NCBI GenBank assembly: GCA_001931875.2 | Contig: MSJH02000837.1 | Location: forward strand, 62,001 to 126,000 | DNA length: 64,000 nt | From: Byssochlamys sp. IMV 00236 | Taxonomy: Eukaryota > Ascomycota > Eurotiomycetes > Eurotiales > Thermoascaceae | Direction: 5' to 3' | Shown here: piece by piece, positions 1 through 12,325 of the stretch | Layout of the letters: each line of letters opens with the position of its first letter | Position numbering within the stretch: the first letter of the stretch is position 1 | The notes under the pieces: generated by a model | Told to the model about the DNA's origin: nothing | Database searches by the model: none | What the model saw: only the letters and a program-made list of their open reading frames with translations | Program-made: the position numbers and the translations under genes

Positions 1-307
1 GAGTTCTTGGCATCTTAGCTGATCTGCAGAGCAGGATACCTCCAGCTCCCCACCAACCAACAGCTTTCAAAAAGATCATTACTCCACCATTGAATACCAT
101 AGTAGTTAAAATTAATACTTCTTAAGTCTAGCTATGCTGTTACAAACAAAATATGCCCGCTGATAACTCCTCATGCTATTATTCATACAGACCCTTCCCA
201 CCATAGGTATCCCATATCGATGCAATTTTCCACCGTGCTCCCAGTCATTCCCAACGCCGACCTGCTCCAGTGCGCTCATAAATCAGGAAGTAAATAAAGA
301 GGGCCTT
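1..307. other. 3' flank of the SR-rich gene
   Basis: No gene is supported here. The stretch has normal euchromatic base composition and lies downstream of the stop codon of the minus-strand SR-rich gene, so it most likely holds that gene's 3' UTR and terminator. Only short open frames are present. Confidence 0.5.
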
Positions 308-2080
308 TCAGAACGCCGTTCCGCCACCAATACTCTCCCCCTCGGCCATGCGCTGCAAATGACCTTCAGCCAATTCACTTCTCAACGCACCGGTTGCGCT
401 CTCCCTGTCCAACTTGTCCCAGTCCCTGAGAACAGCCCTTTTCAATCTCTGTTTCTCCGCGACTTGTTCGAATAACTTCTCCTGATCTGTTTCTAGCTGG
501 GACAGTCGTCTCTCAGTTGCGGGATCCAACGGGGACGGAAGGAGCTTTCCTCCCGCGATAATAGCAGGGAGGCCCGAAAGATGATTCGTGACCTTCTGAG
601 CGCGAGGATGAATACCGGAAGTACTACTGCTTCGTCGATATTGGGGATGTCGCGAGGAGTCGTATCCCAGCGGAGGAGGCGCAAAGCTGCCCCGAGGTCC
701 TGTGGGAGGAGTCCCGTGATAAGTTTGCTGGATAGGTCCACGACGCGGCGGCGGCGGCGCAGTTGCTGCCCATGATGGTTCACGTGGACTCTCACGGTTA
801 CTGAAACTAGGACCACCACGGGGCCTGGTTGGGGCGGAAAGTAAGGAAATGTTGCTCCCACGACCTGCTGTAGATGCAGCCGCAAAACTGTTTGAAGGGC
901 CAGATGGAAGTTGCATCTCACGAGAAGTTGGTGTGGACGAGACCCAAGAAGCATTTGACTGTCTCCTAAGCGCCTGTGGTCCACTTGGTGGGACTGATAC
1001 TGTTGGCGCATACGGTTTTGATGAGGGTCGTGTTATTTCACTGGCATCTCCATCACGACCACGCTCGCCACTTCTCGGGACTGATAGGTCCATTGTGTTG
1101 GGTGACGCCGTTTGATGTTGTTCCTGAGAAGGTTGCCCCTGATCTTCGGAAGGTGACTTCATCATATGTGAAGATGGTGTATCCCTAGGCCTAGAATCGC
1201 GTCGAGGAGTATCTGATCGACTTGCTGGAGAGTGACTTGGGTGCTCCGACGCAGGTACGCTAAGCCTGTCGGGATGTATACGCGGTGATGATCGCTGAGA
1301 CGTAGCAGTGGAACCTTGGGCAGATGCATGCGTAGATGGAGCCTGTCTTGGAGGTGTAGGAGAGCGTCTTCTGGACGCGTTAGCCGCGAAAGACTCCCGG
1401 CCTCTGTCTCTAAGTGTAGGACTACGCGAACGAGTAGAAAACCCCCCTCGCGAACTGCCTCCTCGTGTTATACCCCGTCGAGCCGGTGAAGGTGCTCTCG
1501 TATGTCTATCCGAGGCAGGTGAGCCATAGCGTTCCCGTCTGGGGGACCTTGAATAGCGACCGGAGGGAGAATGCCCCCTGATGCGCTTAGGCGGACTACG
1601 GGGTCTCGAAGCGCGCGGAGACCGTGGTCCAGAATAAGGAGACCCTCCGCGCCAAGAATGACGATTGGGAGACCTGATTCTTTGGTCTCTTCTCGGAGAA
1701 AGTCTTCGTGGAGGCGATCGTGTCCTCCCACGGTATCCGATTCCCGCATCTCGATTTCGATATGGAGGAGGACTGCGCGACCGACGCCGAAAGGACGGAG
1801 GCGGAGAGCGACTGCGCGGACGATCAGATGGCCGACCACCAGATGGTACCCATGTATCGGCCAAGGGACGAGGTGACCGGTTTCGAGCAGGCGTCCAAGG
1901 AGAGCGTGTGAAGTCTCGAGATGCAGAACGATCTATTCTGTCTGACGGGCGGTAGCTTTCCCCGCCACGTCGGTCATCAAACCTGAGATGGATGTTAGCT
2001 ACAGTCCTAAAAGAGGAAGAAGCGTACATGGAGACGTTATAAGGGAAGCGACAAATACTGTACCTTCTATCTCGATCCAT
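308..2080 (-). CDS. SR-rich (arginine/serine) low-complexity protein
   Basis: Two exons on the minus strand, 2080-2064 and 1982-308, give 563 residues. The 81-nt intron 2063-1983 has a GTACAG donor, a GCTAAC branch-like site and a CAG acceptor; splicing joins MDRDRR directly to FDDRRGGE. Residues about 30-240 are packed with RS, SP and RSRSPP-type repeats as in SR splicing proteins, followed by a long proline/serine-rich disordered middle. The last ~80 residues (ATERRLSQLETDQEKLFEQV onward) are charged and probably form a short coiled coil. No RRM or other folded domain is visible. The RS composition suggests a nuclear, mRNA-processing role, but this is inference. The start codon sits about 120 bp from a transposon LTR, so its promoter is unusually short or has been cut off. 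Confidence 0.75.
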   Translation of the reverse strand: MDRDRRYSICRFPYNVSMYASSSFRTVANIHLRFDDRRGGESYRPSDRIDRSASRDFTRSPWTPARNRSPRPLADTWVPSGGRPSDRPRSRSPPPSFRRRSRSPPPYRNRDAGIGYRGRTRSPPRRLSPRRDQRIRSPNRHSWRGGSPYSGPRSPRASRPRSPPKRIRGHSPSGRYSRSPRRERYGSPASDRHTRAPSPARRGITRGGSSRGGFSTRSRSPTLRDRGRESFAANASRRRSPTPPRQAPSTHASAQGSTATSQRSSPRIHPDRLSVPASEHPSHSPASRSDTPRRDSRPRDTPSSHMMKSPSEDQGQPSQEQHQTASPNTMDLSVPRSGERGRDGDASEITRPSSKPYAPTVSVPPSGPQALRRQSNASWVSSTPTSREMQLPSGPSNSFAAASTAGRGSNISLLSAPTRPRGGPSFSNRESPREPSWAATAPPPPRRGPIQQTYHGTPPTGPRGSFAPPPLGYDSSRHPQYRRSSSTSGIHPRAQKVTNHLSGLPAIIAGGKLLPSPLDPATERRLSQLETDQEKLFEQVAEKQRLKRAVLRDWDKLDRESATGALRSELAEGHLQRMAEGESIGGGTAF

Positions 2081-2203
2081 CTTTGGCTCAGATAACGAAT
2101 CTTGTCTTGATCGGAGAAGCTGCTTTTAGTCGCGTTGCAAAGCGGTGAAAATCCAGATGACTAATCAGGCCTTCGAACTCGCTGTAACTAACCACCACAT
2201 AGT

Positions 2204-2242
2204 TGTTGGATCCCCCCTCCGGTGGTCCCTTCTGGGCGCCCC
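2204..2242 (+). repeat. 5' LTR fragment (left part), not RIP-mutated
   Basis: These 39 bases match 11057-11095 position by position, with all differences being C/T or G/A transitions. Here the original G and C bases survive (TGTTGGATCCCCCC...GGGCGCCCC). The copy at 11057 reads TATTAAATTTTTCC...AGGCGCCCC. Confidence 0.85.
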
Positions 2243-2340
2243 TGTGGTCTTTTCTTATGTCATCTAGCTTAGTCATTCTCTACTATATAGCCTTAGGCAT
2301 AGATATCTCTTAGTAATTAACTTTTCTCTTCTGAATAATA
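2243..2340 (+). repeat. 5' LTR (98 bp) of the nested Gypsy element
   Basis: Starts TGTGGTCTTTTC and ends AATAATA. It retains more G and C than its partner at 9819-9916, which starts TATAGTCTTTTC; the differences are transitions. Confidence 0.8.
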
Positions 2341-5300
2341 TCTAGTAATATATTTAAATATCTAGATTAAGTAATAATAAGAGAATTATATAAGCCTAGA
2401 GAGCTATAGCTTAAATAAGCTAATACTATTATATTATAATATTAATAATTATAATAATTACTATATTACTATATATAAAGAAGCTTAAAATATAATATTA
2501 AGTATAAAAGATATTATTTATTTAATAATATAATAATTAGCTATAATAATAATAATATAATAATATATATAATATTAAAGAAACTTAAATCTAAATAATA
2601 GTAAACTTAAACTTTATTCTATAACTTCTTATTTATATTAAATTAAGTAAATATAAAATATTTCTAAACTTAATCTTATTACTATACTTAAGAAAAAGAG
2701 ATAAAGATAAGGAATTATATTAAAGTCTAATTTATAATAATATATTAGCTATAAAGAGTAAATAATAAGATATAAATATACTCTTATTATAAGAAAAATT
2801 AATATAAATATTTAATAATTATTTTAATAATTAAGACCTTAAATAATTATAATAACTATAGCAGAAGACTTAGCTAGTTATATTAGCTATATAGACTTAA
2901 GTAAAGATAACTAATTAATATTAAGTATTAAAATACTTAATTTAAGATAATTTCCTTTAGCTCTAGAATAAGCTATAAATATTATAATGCTAAACCTATT
3001 ATAATTAAACTTTAGCTTATTAAGTTTTTTAGCTTAAATTATTAATAATATTATTAATATTATTTAAGTATAAGTAATATAAATAATAGGCCTTAATAAT
3101 AGACTTAGACTTAAGCTTAAAACCTCTTTCTTATATAAAAATAAATGCAATATAGAACTTCTAGAAGTCTAGAAGTTTAAAATTTATAACTATATTTAAT
3201 AATATAGTACTAGAGATTAGTTTAAGAACTAATAAAAGATTATATAATATTATACTAAATTCCTAGAAGATAATATAAGATTAATATAAGAAACTTAATC
3301 TAATAATATTAAAATAAGAAAGGCTATAGAATTTAATACCTTAGATAATTAGTTATAATAGATTTTAATATTATATAAGAATATTAATTAAAAAGTATAT
3401 AACTATAATAAGTATTATTAATTAGTATAAATATATTTTATTATAAAGTATATTACTAAATTACTTATATTATAATAATAACTTAATCTTTCTCTATTAA
3501 ATTATAAACTTAAGAAATACTTTATTTAAGGATTAAAAACTTATATTTATAATTATATAGAAGAAAATCTAGACTATAATAATCTTAGTTATATAGACTA
3601 TATTATAATAACTAATTAATTTAATTAGCAATATATAGTTATATATATATATATAATGCCTATTAATATTTAGAGTAATAATTTTAATAATTATATATTA
3701 TAAGCAGTAAATAAAAGTTATTAATAGTTAAACTAATATTAAATTAATTATAATAATAAGTATAGTTATAATACTTATTTTATTCCTTTAAAGTAATATT
3801 ACTAAGAAATATTTTATAGAAGAATACTTTAAAATAGATTAATTATTACTAGAAGAATTACCTTTACTTTTAATATAATTATATAAGATATTAAACTTAT
3901 AATTATAATAAAAGAGAATATTTCTTTAATTAAAATTATTAACTAAGATAATAATTACCTTATATAGTAAAGTTAATATCTTATTCTTTAAATCTATATT
4001 ATTATAATTATAATAGCTTAAGGAATAGTTAATATTAATCTTATAGTTACTTTAATAATAAGATTAAATTTCTTAGTCTAGTATTACCTTACTATTATAT
4101 TTCCTTTAATATACTAGATAAAAACTACTAATATATTATAGCTATCTTATAACTATTTAAATAAGATTAATTCTATATAGAAGATTTTAGACAATATATT
4201 ATAGTAATTAAAGCCTATAAAATTAATAAGTAATAAAGCTATTTAAATAAATATTTTTACTTATTCTTAAGGAAAGTTATAAAGATTATAGAGAGTAAGT
4301 TTTTATTTAAAACTTAATATCTTATATATTATTTAATTAACTTAGGTATTAATATAATATATGCCTTAGTTAAATTTTATAAGATAGCTAATATTATTAT
4401 TAATATAATTAAGTAATTAAAGATATAATTTATAAATAGTTTAACTATAATTATTTATAATACTATAATAATACCTTTATAGTTAAATATATATTATATA
4501 GAACTATTTATATAAGTAGTTAACTTTAATAATTTTAATATTATTTTAAGTATAATATAGCTTTAGTCTATAAACTTAAAGATTAATTAGAAAATAATAT
4601 AAATTATAATTAATAATTATAATAGTTTAATATATTACTTAAGCTTTATCTTATAATATATAATAACTTGCGATTTAATTAAAGATATTAATAATACCTT
4701 TATCTCTTATAATAAAGCTAAATACCTTTTTAAAAAGAATATTAAATTATAACTTTATACTATATAATAACTTAATAATATAATAGATATTTTATCTATA
4801 ATAAAATAGAAAGATATATTATTAAAAATTATAGCTATATTACAGTAATTTAAATACTATTTTTAAGAAGAGTTATTTAATATAATTTTACTATTATAGT
4901 TAAGCAGTAATTATAAAATTAATATATAAGATACTTAATTAATTAATATTAATATATACTTATTATTACCTTTATATAAGGATAAAGAAGTATAATAAGT
5001 TAGTAACCTTTATATTAAAGGAATTATCTATAAATTAATAAGCTCTTAAAATTTCTTAGCCCTATTTATAAAGAAATCAGGTAGAAAATAAAGAATATAT
5101 ATTAATTATTAAGCTCTTAATATAGTTATTAAATATAATAAATATTTATTGCTAAAAATCTAAGAGTATTTTAATTAACTCTGCAATATAGAAATTCTTA
5201 GTAAACTAAATTTTATATAAGGTTACTACTAAATCTAGATTAAAGAAAAAAATATTTTAAAGATAATATTTAATATATATTAAAAAAATTTAAATTTATT

Positions 5301-8300
5301 ATAATATTATTTAGATTAGCTAATACTTTAACTACTTTTTAAGCTTTAATAAATAGGATTTTATATCTATATCTTAATAAATTTATAATTATTTATCTTA
5401 ATAATATTATAATTTTCTTTCTAATATTAAAGGAGTATATTTATTACTTATCTATAGTTTTATAAGTTTTATCTAATAATTAATTATTTATAAAGCTATT
5501 TAAATATATTTTTATAAAGCTATAGTTAGAATTTTATAGATATAATATAGGCGAAGAGATAATTTAGCTAATATAGTTAAAGATAAAGGTTATTAAAGAA
5601 TAGCTAACGCCTATTAATATTTATAAGATTTACTAGTTCTTAAGATTAATATAATACTATTAATATTATATTAAGAACTTTATTAATATTACTATACTCT
5701 TATTAAACCTTTTAAAAGAAAGTAATATATAATTATATAAATAGAAGTATTATAAGATTAAGTAAATAGTATAATATTAATATATATTTAAATAATTAAA
5801 AAAGAATATTATTAGTAAATTTATTTTTTAATTATTAAATATCTTTAAACTATTTATTCTTAAAATAAATATTAGTAATTAAATAATTAATTATAGCTTA
5901 TTATAAGAAGATATAATTATAAAAGGCTTATATTTAATTATCTTTAAAGGTTATAAATTAATAATTTATAAGAAGAACTATTTAATATATAAGAAGAAAC
6001 TATTAGTAATTAAATATCCTCTTATAATTTAATATATATATCTTAATAATAAATATAAGATTATAATTCTTACTAACTATAAAAGCCTTAAATATATATA
6101 AATAATAAAAACCCTATTAAAATAATTAATATAGTAATTAGCGAATTTCTAAGATTATAATCTTAATATTAAATATTGCTTAAATAGCTAAGCTATTATT
6201 CTAGATATAATATTATAATACTTTAATTTTATATTAGAAGAAAAAGAAGTAATATAATATATTATTAACTCTCTTATAATTAAATAAAATAAGATAAAAT
6301 AATATAATATAATAGTTACTATATTTAATAATAAGATAATATTACTATAATACTTATAATCTATAATTAATAAGAAAAAGAATAAGTTTATATTTAATAT
6401 AAAAGAATTCTTATAATATTATTATAATAATAATAATAATCTTTATTTTTATCTATTCTTTTATAATAATTTCTTAAAAGAAATATATATAGACTATAGA
6501 TATCTTAAATATTTAGCTTTACTTAAAGTTATATAACTCTATATATAGTAGCTAATAATATAGAAGAATATATAATACTTTATATAATATTATCTTAAAT
6601 ATTAAGTAATATAATAAGTATAACTAGGCTTTAAGTATAAGATATTATAAACTTTTACTAGTTATAATATTTAACTATTTAACTAGTAAGTAATTAACCT
6701 TATTAATATTCTATTAACTATATTAAACTATAATAAATAGATTATTACTATAATTAAATATATAATAAAATAGTTAATTATAGAAGTATTACTAAATATA
6801 AAGGATAAAATAATTATAAAGTTTATCTATAATTATATTTTTATTAACTATAGAGCTCTATAGGAATTATTATCTAATAATAGTTTTAACTTCCTTTCTT
6901 AAGTAATTACTTACTACTTAAAGATTATTAGTATATATTATTAGTATATTATATTATATTACTTAAGAACTAATAGTAAGGTTAAGAATTATAATAATCT
7001 ATTAAGTAATATATTAATTAAAATATTTATTAGTAAGCTTATTTATTTATAGAATAAATATCTTCTATAAGTAATTTTCGCGATATATATTAAATTATAC
7101 TAGACTATAAAGTATAGTCTCTTTTATCTCTTATATAAATACTATTTAATATTATTCTTTAATAATAATTTATTATATCTATTAGAGATTATAAATATAA
7201 TTAAGGTATATAAAGAATAAATTATAATATTATAATATACTTAGCTTATAGCTAATAAGAAGTTATTAAAAAAGAGAATATAAGTATTATAAGTTTACTA
7301 TAATAATATTACTAAGTCTTCTTTTAAACTTAATAAATAAGTATTTATTTATAATAAAGTATATTAAAAATTTAAAGAATATTAGTTTAAACTATATAAA
7401 ATCCTTATAGCTTATTCTCTTAAAATATATTATTTAATTAACTATAATAATAATATTTTATAATACCTTATTAATAGAAACTAATTAATCTTAGTATATA
7501 TACTTAATAATATAGTCTTATAATCTTAGTTAACTCTAGAATAATAGATAAAATTGCGTATATTATATAATATTATTATAATCTTATTAAAGGTAAATAC
7601 TATTATTAATATAGAAGAACTATTACTATTAACTTATAATAAACTTAATATAATAATACTAGTAAAATAGTAGAAATTATATTAAAAAGCTATCTTATAT
7701 TAAATATAAGAATAGCTATAAGAGAATTACTTTATACTATAATTATAACTAATTAATAAAATAAATAGTAATATTATATATAATATAATAATTACTAAAA
7801 GTTAGATATTAATAGAAAATTAAAATATCTTAAATAAATCTATTAATAAGCTAAATAAAGAACTTTTAATATCTATACTATTAATATTTATAGTAAATAT
7901 ATTACTAGAGATTATTATTAAGACGCTAATAATAAATAAATAGAATAATAGTAATAAAGAAATAGTAAATATATAGAAATTAAAAAAACTTAGCTATAAA
8001 GAATAATAACTATTTTAAAGATTTAAGATTAATAGATTTAATAATTATAATTAAGCTATTACTAATAGTGCTAATTAAATCTATTAAATTATTATTATCT
8101 TATAATATTAATATTTATAACTTATAGTATAGGCTAAAACTAATTATTAACTCTTACTTTATTATATTTCTTTTTTAATAATATTAAAAGTAAAAGAATT
8201 AATTAGAAGTATAACTATTATAGAATTTTATTTAACTATAAATTTTATTAATAGTTAGGCTATTATATTATAATACTAATACTACTCTTAAAAACTTATA

Positions 8301-9818
8301 GAAACTACTATAAAGTATTATCTTAAGAAATATTTTAGTAAAATAAAAATAAGAGCTTCTTAGAACTATAGATTTCTATTTATTACTAAGGCTAATAAAT
8401 TATTATTATTACTTTTATTACTCTTTAAACTCTCTATATTATAATTATTAATATATTATTAAAACAGGCAGTTATTTATATATTATTCTTATTTTTAATA
8501 TTATTTTCTATAGTAAGACTATTATTATAATAATTAATATTTTTTTTCCTTTAATAATTATTATTATATTATTTTTATTCTTTTTAAATATTATACTTTT
8601 TTTATCTTATTTATAAGTTTAATTAAGAGTAAACTTTATCTCTCTTCTATTTTTCCCTAAAAATAGAATATATATAACTTCTTTATTTATCTAAGTCTAA
8701 TATATTTTATTTAAAATATAACTATTTAGAATAATATATATATATTTAATTATTATATTATAGAGAATAGTAATAATATTTAAAGAATTAATTATTAATA
8801 GTAATATATTATAAGGCTTATATACTTATTTATAGTCTAATATAATATATAAAGAATATAGATAATATTATATAAGCTATAAAGAAAGAGAATAATTAAG
8901 AATAAGCTATATTTAAGCAGATTACTATAATACCTCTATTATTAAAGTAAATCTTTTAACTATATTCTTATAAGTATATTTATTTATAGGTATTATAATA
9001 TTATTATAGAAATACTTATATTTATTATTAATAGGCTTATCTTTATTAAATTTTATCTCTAATTTCTTAAGAGAAAAATCTTAAATAATTATATTATAGG
9101 CAGTATTAACTATATAATTAGTATAATTTAAAGAGAGAAAAGAATAATATAATAACTTACTTAAGGAATATTAGCCTTATTTTAAGAAATAAATATAATT
9201 TATGTATATATTATTTATAATTCTAAGAATTAAAATATAATAATAATATAGCTTAAAAGCTATTTTTAAACTATAATATTTTATTTTATTCTTACTCTAG
9301 TATATATTAATTGCTTTTAAATTACTATATTAATTATAGGCTATAATTATTAATAATATCTATAATATTATAATATATACTTATAAGATTTATTAATATT
9401 ACTCTTTATATATATAGGGATATTATTCTAATATATTTCTTAAAGAGTATTACTATATTATAAGACTATAATCTTATTATATTAATATTATTTTAACTGC
9501 TAAATACTTTAAAGAGATAATAAACTTCTCTTAATTTAAGTAAATATAATATTAGCTAAAGATATAAGATTTAAGTTTAAAATAATAATATCTCTATAAT
9601 AAGCTATTATAGAATTATAAAATTATAAAAATATATTTATATTTAAAACTACTATAAAGAAATAATAAAATAATTAATTTATTACTTATAAAAAGAAGTA
9701 ATAAGTATATAAAAAGAATTATATAGTAAAGTCTATAGCTTTATATAACTTTATATTTTAAGCTAGCGTATTAGCTTAGCTATATTAAACCTAATTAGCT
9801 TATTTAAAGAGAGGAAAA

Positions 9819-9916
9819 TATAGTCTTTTCTTATATTATCTAGCTTAATTATTCTTTACTATATAGCCTTAAGTATAGATATTTCTTAATAATTAACTTT
9901 TCTCTTCTAAATAATA
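9819..9916 (+). repeat. 3' LTR (98 bp) of the nested Gypsy element
   Basis: Pairs with 2243-2340 over the same 98-bp length, is preceded by a polypurine tract and followed by the ACCTC remnant of the target duplication. Confidence 0.8.
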
Positions 9917-9920
9917 CCTC

Positions 9921-10011
9921 TTTATACTAGAGATTACGTAACTCAGCGAACCTATATAGGGTTCGCCTAGCTCCTAGATTTAATTAAGTAAGCTTTCTCT
10001 CGCTTCCTTTA
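9921..10011 (+). repeat. 5' LTR fragment (right part) of the 130-bp-LTR element
   Basis: These 91 bases continue the 5' LTR after the nested Gypsy insertion and match 11096-11186, including the shared TTTATACTAG start, the GTTCGCCTAGCTCCTAGATT block and the GCTTCCTTTA end. Confidence 0.85.
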
Positions 10012-11056
10012 AGTTATATTACTCTTATTTAATTCCTTAAGCTATAAGCTAATTAACTTATTATATCTTTAATTTAACTCTATTCTCTTATTCTATAGTA
10101 TTTATTTACTTATAGAGTTATTTTTTAGCGTTTAAATCTATTTAATTTTAGTATTTTTTATAGTTATATAAATCTAAAATTAATTCCTTTATTCTCTAAG
10201 AGTTTAAATACTTATATTTTTTATCCGCGTATAAGTAACTGCATATCTCTAATAGTCCCTAATTAAGTAAGGCTTTACCTGAAAATTAAAGATATTAAGA
10301 GAGGCTTTACTTAAAGATTAAAGATAAGAAGAGATTAAATATAGAGAAGTAAGAAGATTTACTTCTACTAATACTATAAGAGACTAATTACTTCTAAAAC
10401 TATATACTATTAAAGTAGTAATATTATATAATTATAAGAACCTGCGAGCCTAGTCCTAGATTAAAGAAAGAATACTAGAAGATCTAGAATAGACGGCTAA
10501 ATGCAAGGAGAAGCTAAAATAGCTTTTTACTACTTATTAAAGTTCTAGAGTAAAATATACTTATAAAAAGGGCTAGTTAATTAATTAACTAAATACCTTA
10601 TAAAGGTAGTATATTATTTTAAGGTATTAAATACTTTAAGGGGAGATCTATAAGAGATACTTATAACGAGAAAAAAGCTAAAATAACTACTCTTATATAA
10701 TATAATAAGAGTAAGAAGAAGTTAAAGTAGCTACTCTTATATAATATAACGACCTCTAGAGTAACCTTTTATAATTCTCTAGAGCCTCTATAATAAGCTC
10801 TTTCTCTAGTCTTATAGCGAACTGCTTGCAAACTAGTTTAAAATTACTAATAAGAACTTCTTATAAGGATATTTTTTAATTTTATAACGCTAGGTTTTTA
10901 TACTTTATTAATAGCTTTATTAAAGATTTAAACTACTTTTTAGCTTAAATTTAACTAATACAAGGTCTTTAGATTAAATAGCCTATTTTATAACCTTTTA
11001 TATCTAGATTATTAGCTAGTTTTTAGCGTTTCCCTAGTGCTTAGTATAAGAAGAAG

Positions 11057-11186
11057 TATTAAATTTTTCCTCTAGTAGTCTCTTCTAGGCGCCCCTTTAT
11101 ACTAGGGATTATATATTCTAGCGAACTTATATAGAGTTCGCCTAGCTCCTAGATTTAATTAAGTAAGCTTTCTCCCGCTTCCTTTA
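11057..11186 (+). repeat. 3' LTR of the 130-bp-LTR element
   Basis: Uninterrupted copy of the LTR, preceded by AAGAAGAAG and followed by the ATAGT target duplication at 11187-11191. Confidence 0.85.
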
Positions 11187-11191
11187 ATAGT

Positions 11192-12320
11192 TAACTAAGT
11201 AATATAGCTAATTATAGCGTAGTTAATATAGTTATATTTATTAAGCAGCGCAGAGATTAAAAAGGTTAATATTTTACTTTAGTTACTATTTATTCTATAG
11301 AGATAATAAATTTCTGAATTTTTCCGGCTTTTAATAATAGTTAGCGTTTAGCTTAGCTATATACTAAAAGTAGCCTTTTAGCGCTAAGCGCTAGAACTTA
11401 ACTAAGTACGCTATAGCTAAAAGAGGCTATAGTAAATAATTATTAAGCGTAGTAATTAAGCTAGCTGCTTTAACTAAGCTAGCTACTAGCGCTAGCGCGC
11501 TAGCAAATAGGTTAATTATTTAATTAAGTAATTTATTAAGTTCCTTTAATATAATAATAACTATAAACTATATAGACTTAGACTTTATATAGTAGAGTAT
11601 ATATATAAAAATAGAGTTATTTATAACTATAAGTCTTTAAAGAGTTAATAAAGCCTTATTTAAGCTAATTTAAACCTTTTATAATTACTATTTTTTAATA
11701 TTATTAAAGCGGCTAAAGCTAGCAGAGTAAGTAAGTATATAAGCAAGTAAATAGGCAAGTAAGTAAGTAAGTAAGTAGGCAGATAAGTAGGTAAGTAAGT
11801 AAGTAAGTAAGTAAGCAAATAGATAAGCAGGTAAATAAGTAAGTAAGTAAGTAAGTAAAGTAAATAGAGCTAGTAAAGTAAATAAAGCAGATAAAGCTAA
11901 TATTTTAAAGTAGAAGATATTATAAATAGGTAAAGAAAAGTAAAAGTAAGAACTAAAAAAGTATTAAATTTAAATAGTATAAATATAAAGCTAAATAGAA
12001 GGTTTTTAAAGAAATTATCTTAATCTCTAAAAATAGTAAATAGTAAGAGATTATATACTCTTTCTTTTAAAATTTCCTTTTATAGAAGATATTATATACT
12101 AAAAGACTAATTAAAGAGAGAGAAAAAAGTAGAAAAAAAGTAAAGTACTTTTTTACTTAGTATATTAAAATATTTCGCTAGCGCTTAATAATAAAGAAAG
12201 TTTTAAATTTCTTATTAGTCTAATAAAGATTAAATAACTTATTATATATATTATTTATATAATTAGAGTTATTAAATACGCGCTTTAAAATATTTAAAAT
12301 CTCTTAATAGTTATTAAGAA
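11192..12320. other. RIP-degraded spacer between two LTR elements
   Basis: No gene. AT-rich sequence with a few GC-containing, partly palindromic words (for example repeated GCGCTAGC-like words near 11380-11510) and a GTAA microsatellite. It probably continues into 19851, since the 7.5 kb chromodomain element was inserted between. Confidence 0.5.
11726..11866. repeat. Imperfect (GTAA)n microsatellite
   Basis: A run of GTAA/AAGT tetranucleotides, broken by units such as GCAA, GGCA and ATAA, occupies about 140 bp. The broken units look like transition variants of the main unit. Confidence 0.8.
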
Positions 12321-12325
12321 TATAA

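Larger units (their letters stand above)
2243..9916 (+). mobile_element. Ty3/Gypsy retrotransposon with very short (98-bp) LTRs, RIP-degraded
   Basis: Direct repeats of 98 bp at 2243-2340 and 9819-9916 bound a 7.67 kb element. The 3' copy is preceded by a purine tract (AAAGAGAGGAAAA, 9806-9818), giving plus orientation. It is inserted in the 5' LTR of the 130-bp-LTR element, where GCCCC at 2238-2242 is echoed by ACCTC at 9916-9920, a mutated 4-5 bp target duplication. Reading through stops, 5030-5420 encodes a Gypsy reverse transcriptase: FIKKSGRKQRIYINYQAL, then GLANTLTTFQALINRI and IIIYLNNIIIFF (the YLDD box with both Asp changed to Asn, at 5394-5405). A following segment near 5620-5720 reads IYQFLRLIQYY...FINITILLLNLLK, like the pol region after RT. 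Integrase-like sequence follows to about 7100. No frame is intact. Confidence 0.8.
2204..11186 (+). mobile_element. Small LTR element (130-bp LTRs), split by a nested Gypsy element
   Basis: The 3' LTR is 11057-11186. The 5' LTR is the same 130 bp in two pieces, 2204-2242 and 9921-10011, separated by a 7.7 kb insertion. The element is flanked by a perfect 5-bp target duplication, ATAGT, at 2199-2203 and 11187-11191. The 5' LTR begins TGTTGGATCC and both copies end in TA, which I read as a mutated CA. A purine run (AAGAAGAAG) abuts the 3' LTR and fits a polypurine tract, which also sets the plus orientation. The internal part, 10012-11056, is only about 1.05 kb and shows no recognisable pol motif, so the element is non-autonomous (TRIM or small LARD type). 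Without the nested insertion it would be about 1.3 kb. Confidence 0.85.

Noticed and set aside
493..1011. 172-codon frame within the SR-rich gene
   Set aside because: Alternate frame of low-complexity, repetitive coding sequence; no independent start context or motif.
11726..11866. Possible CRISPR array
   Set aside because: The repeat is a 4-bp microsatellite without spacers; the genome is eukaryotic.
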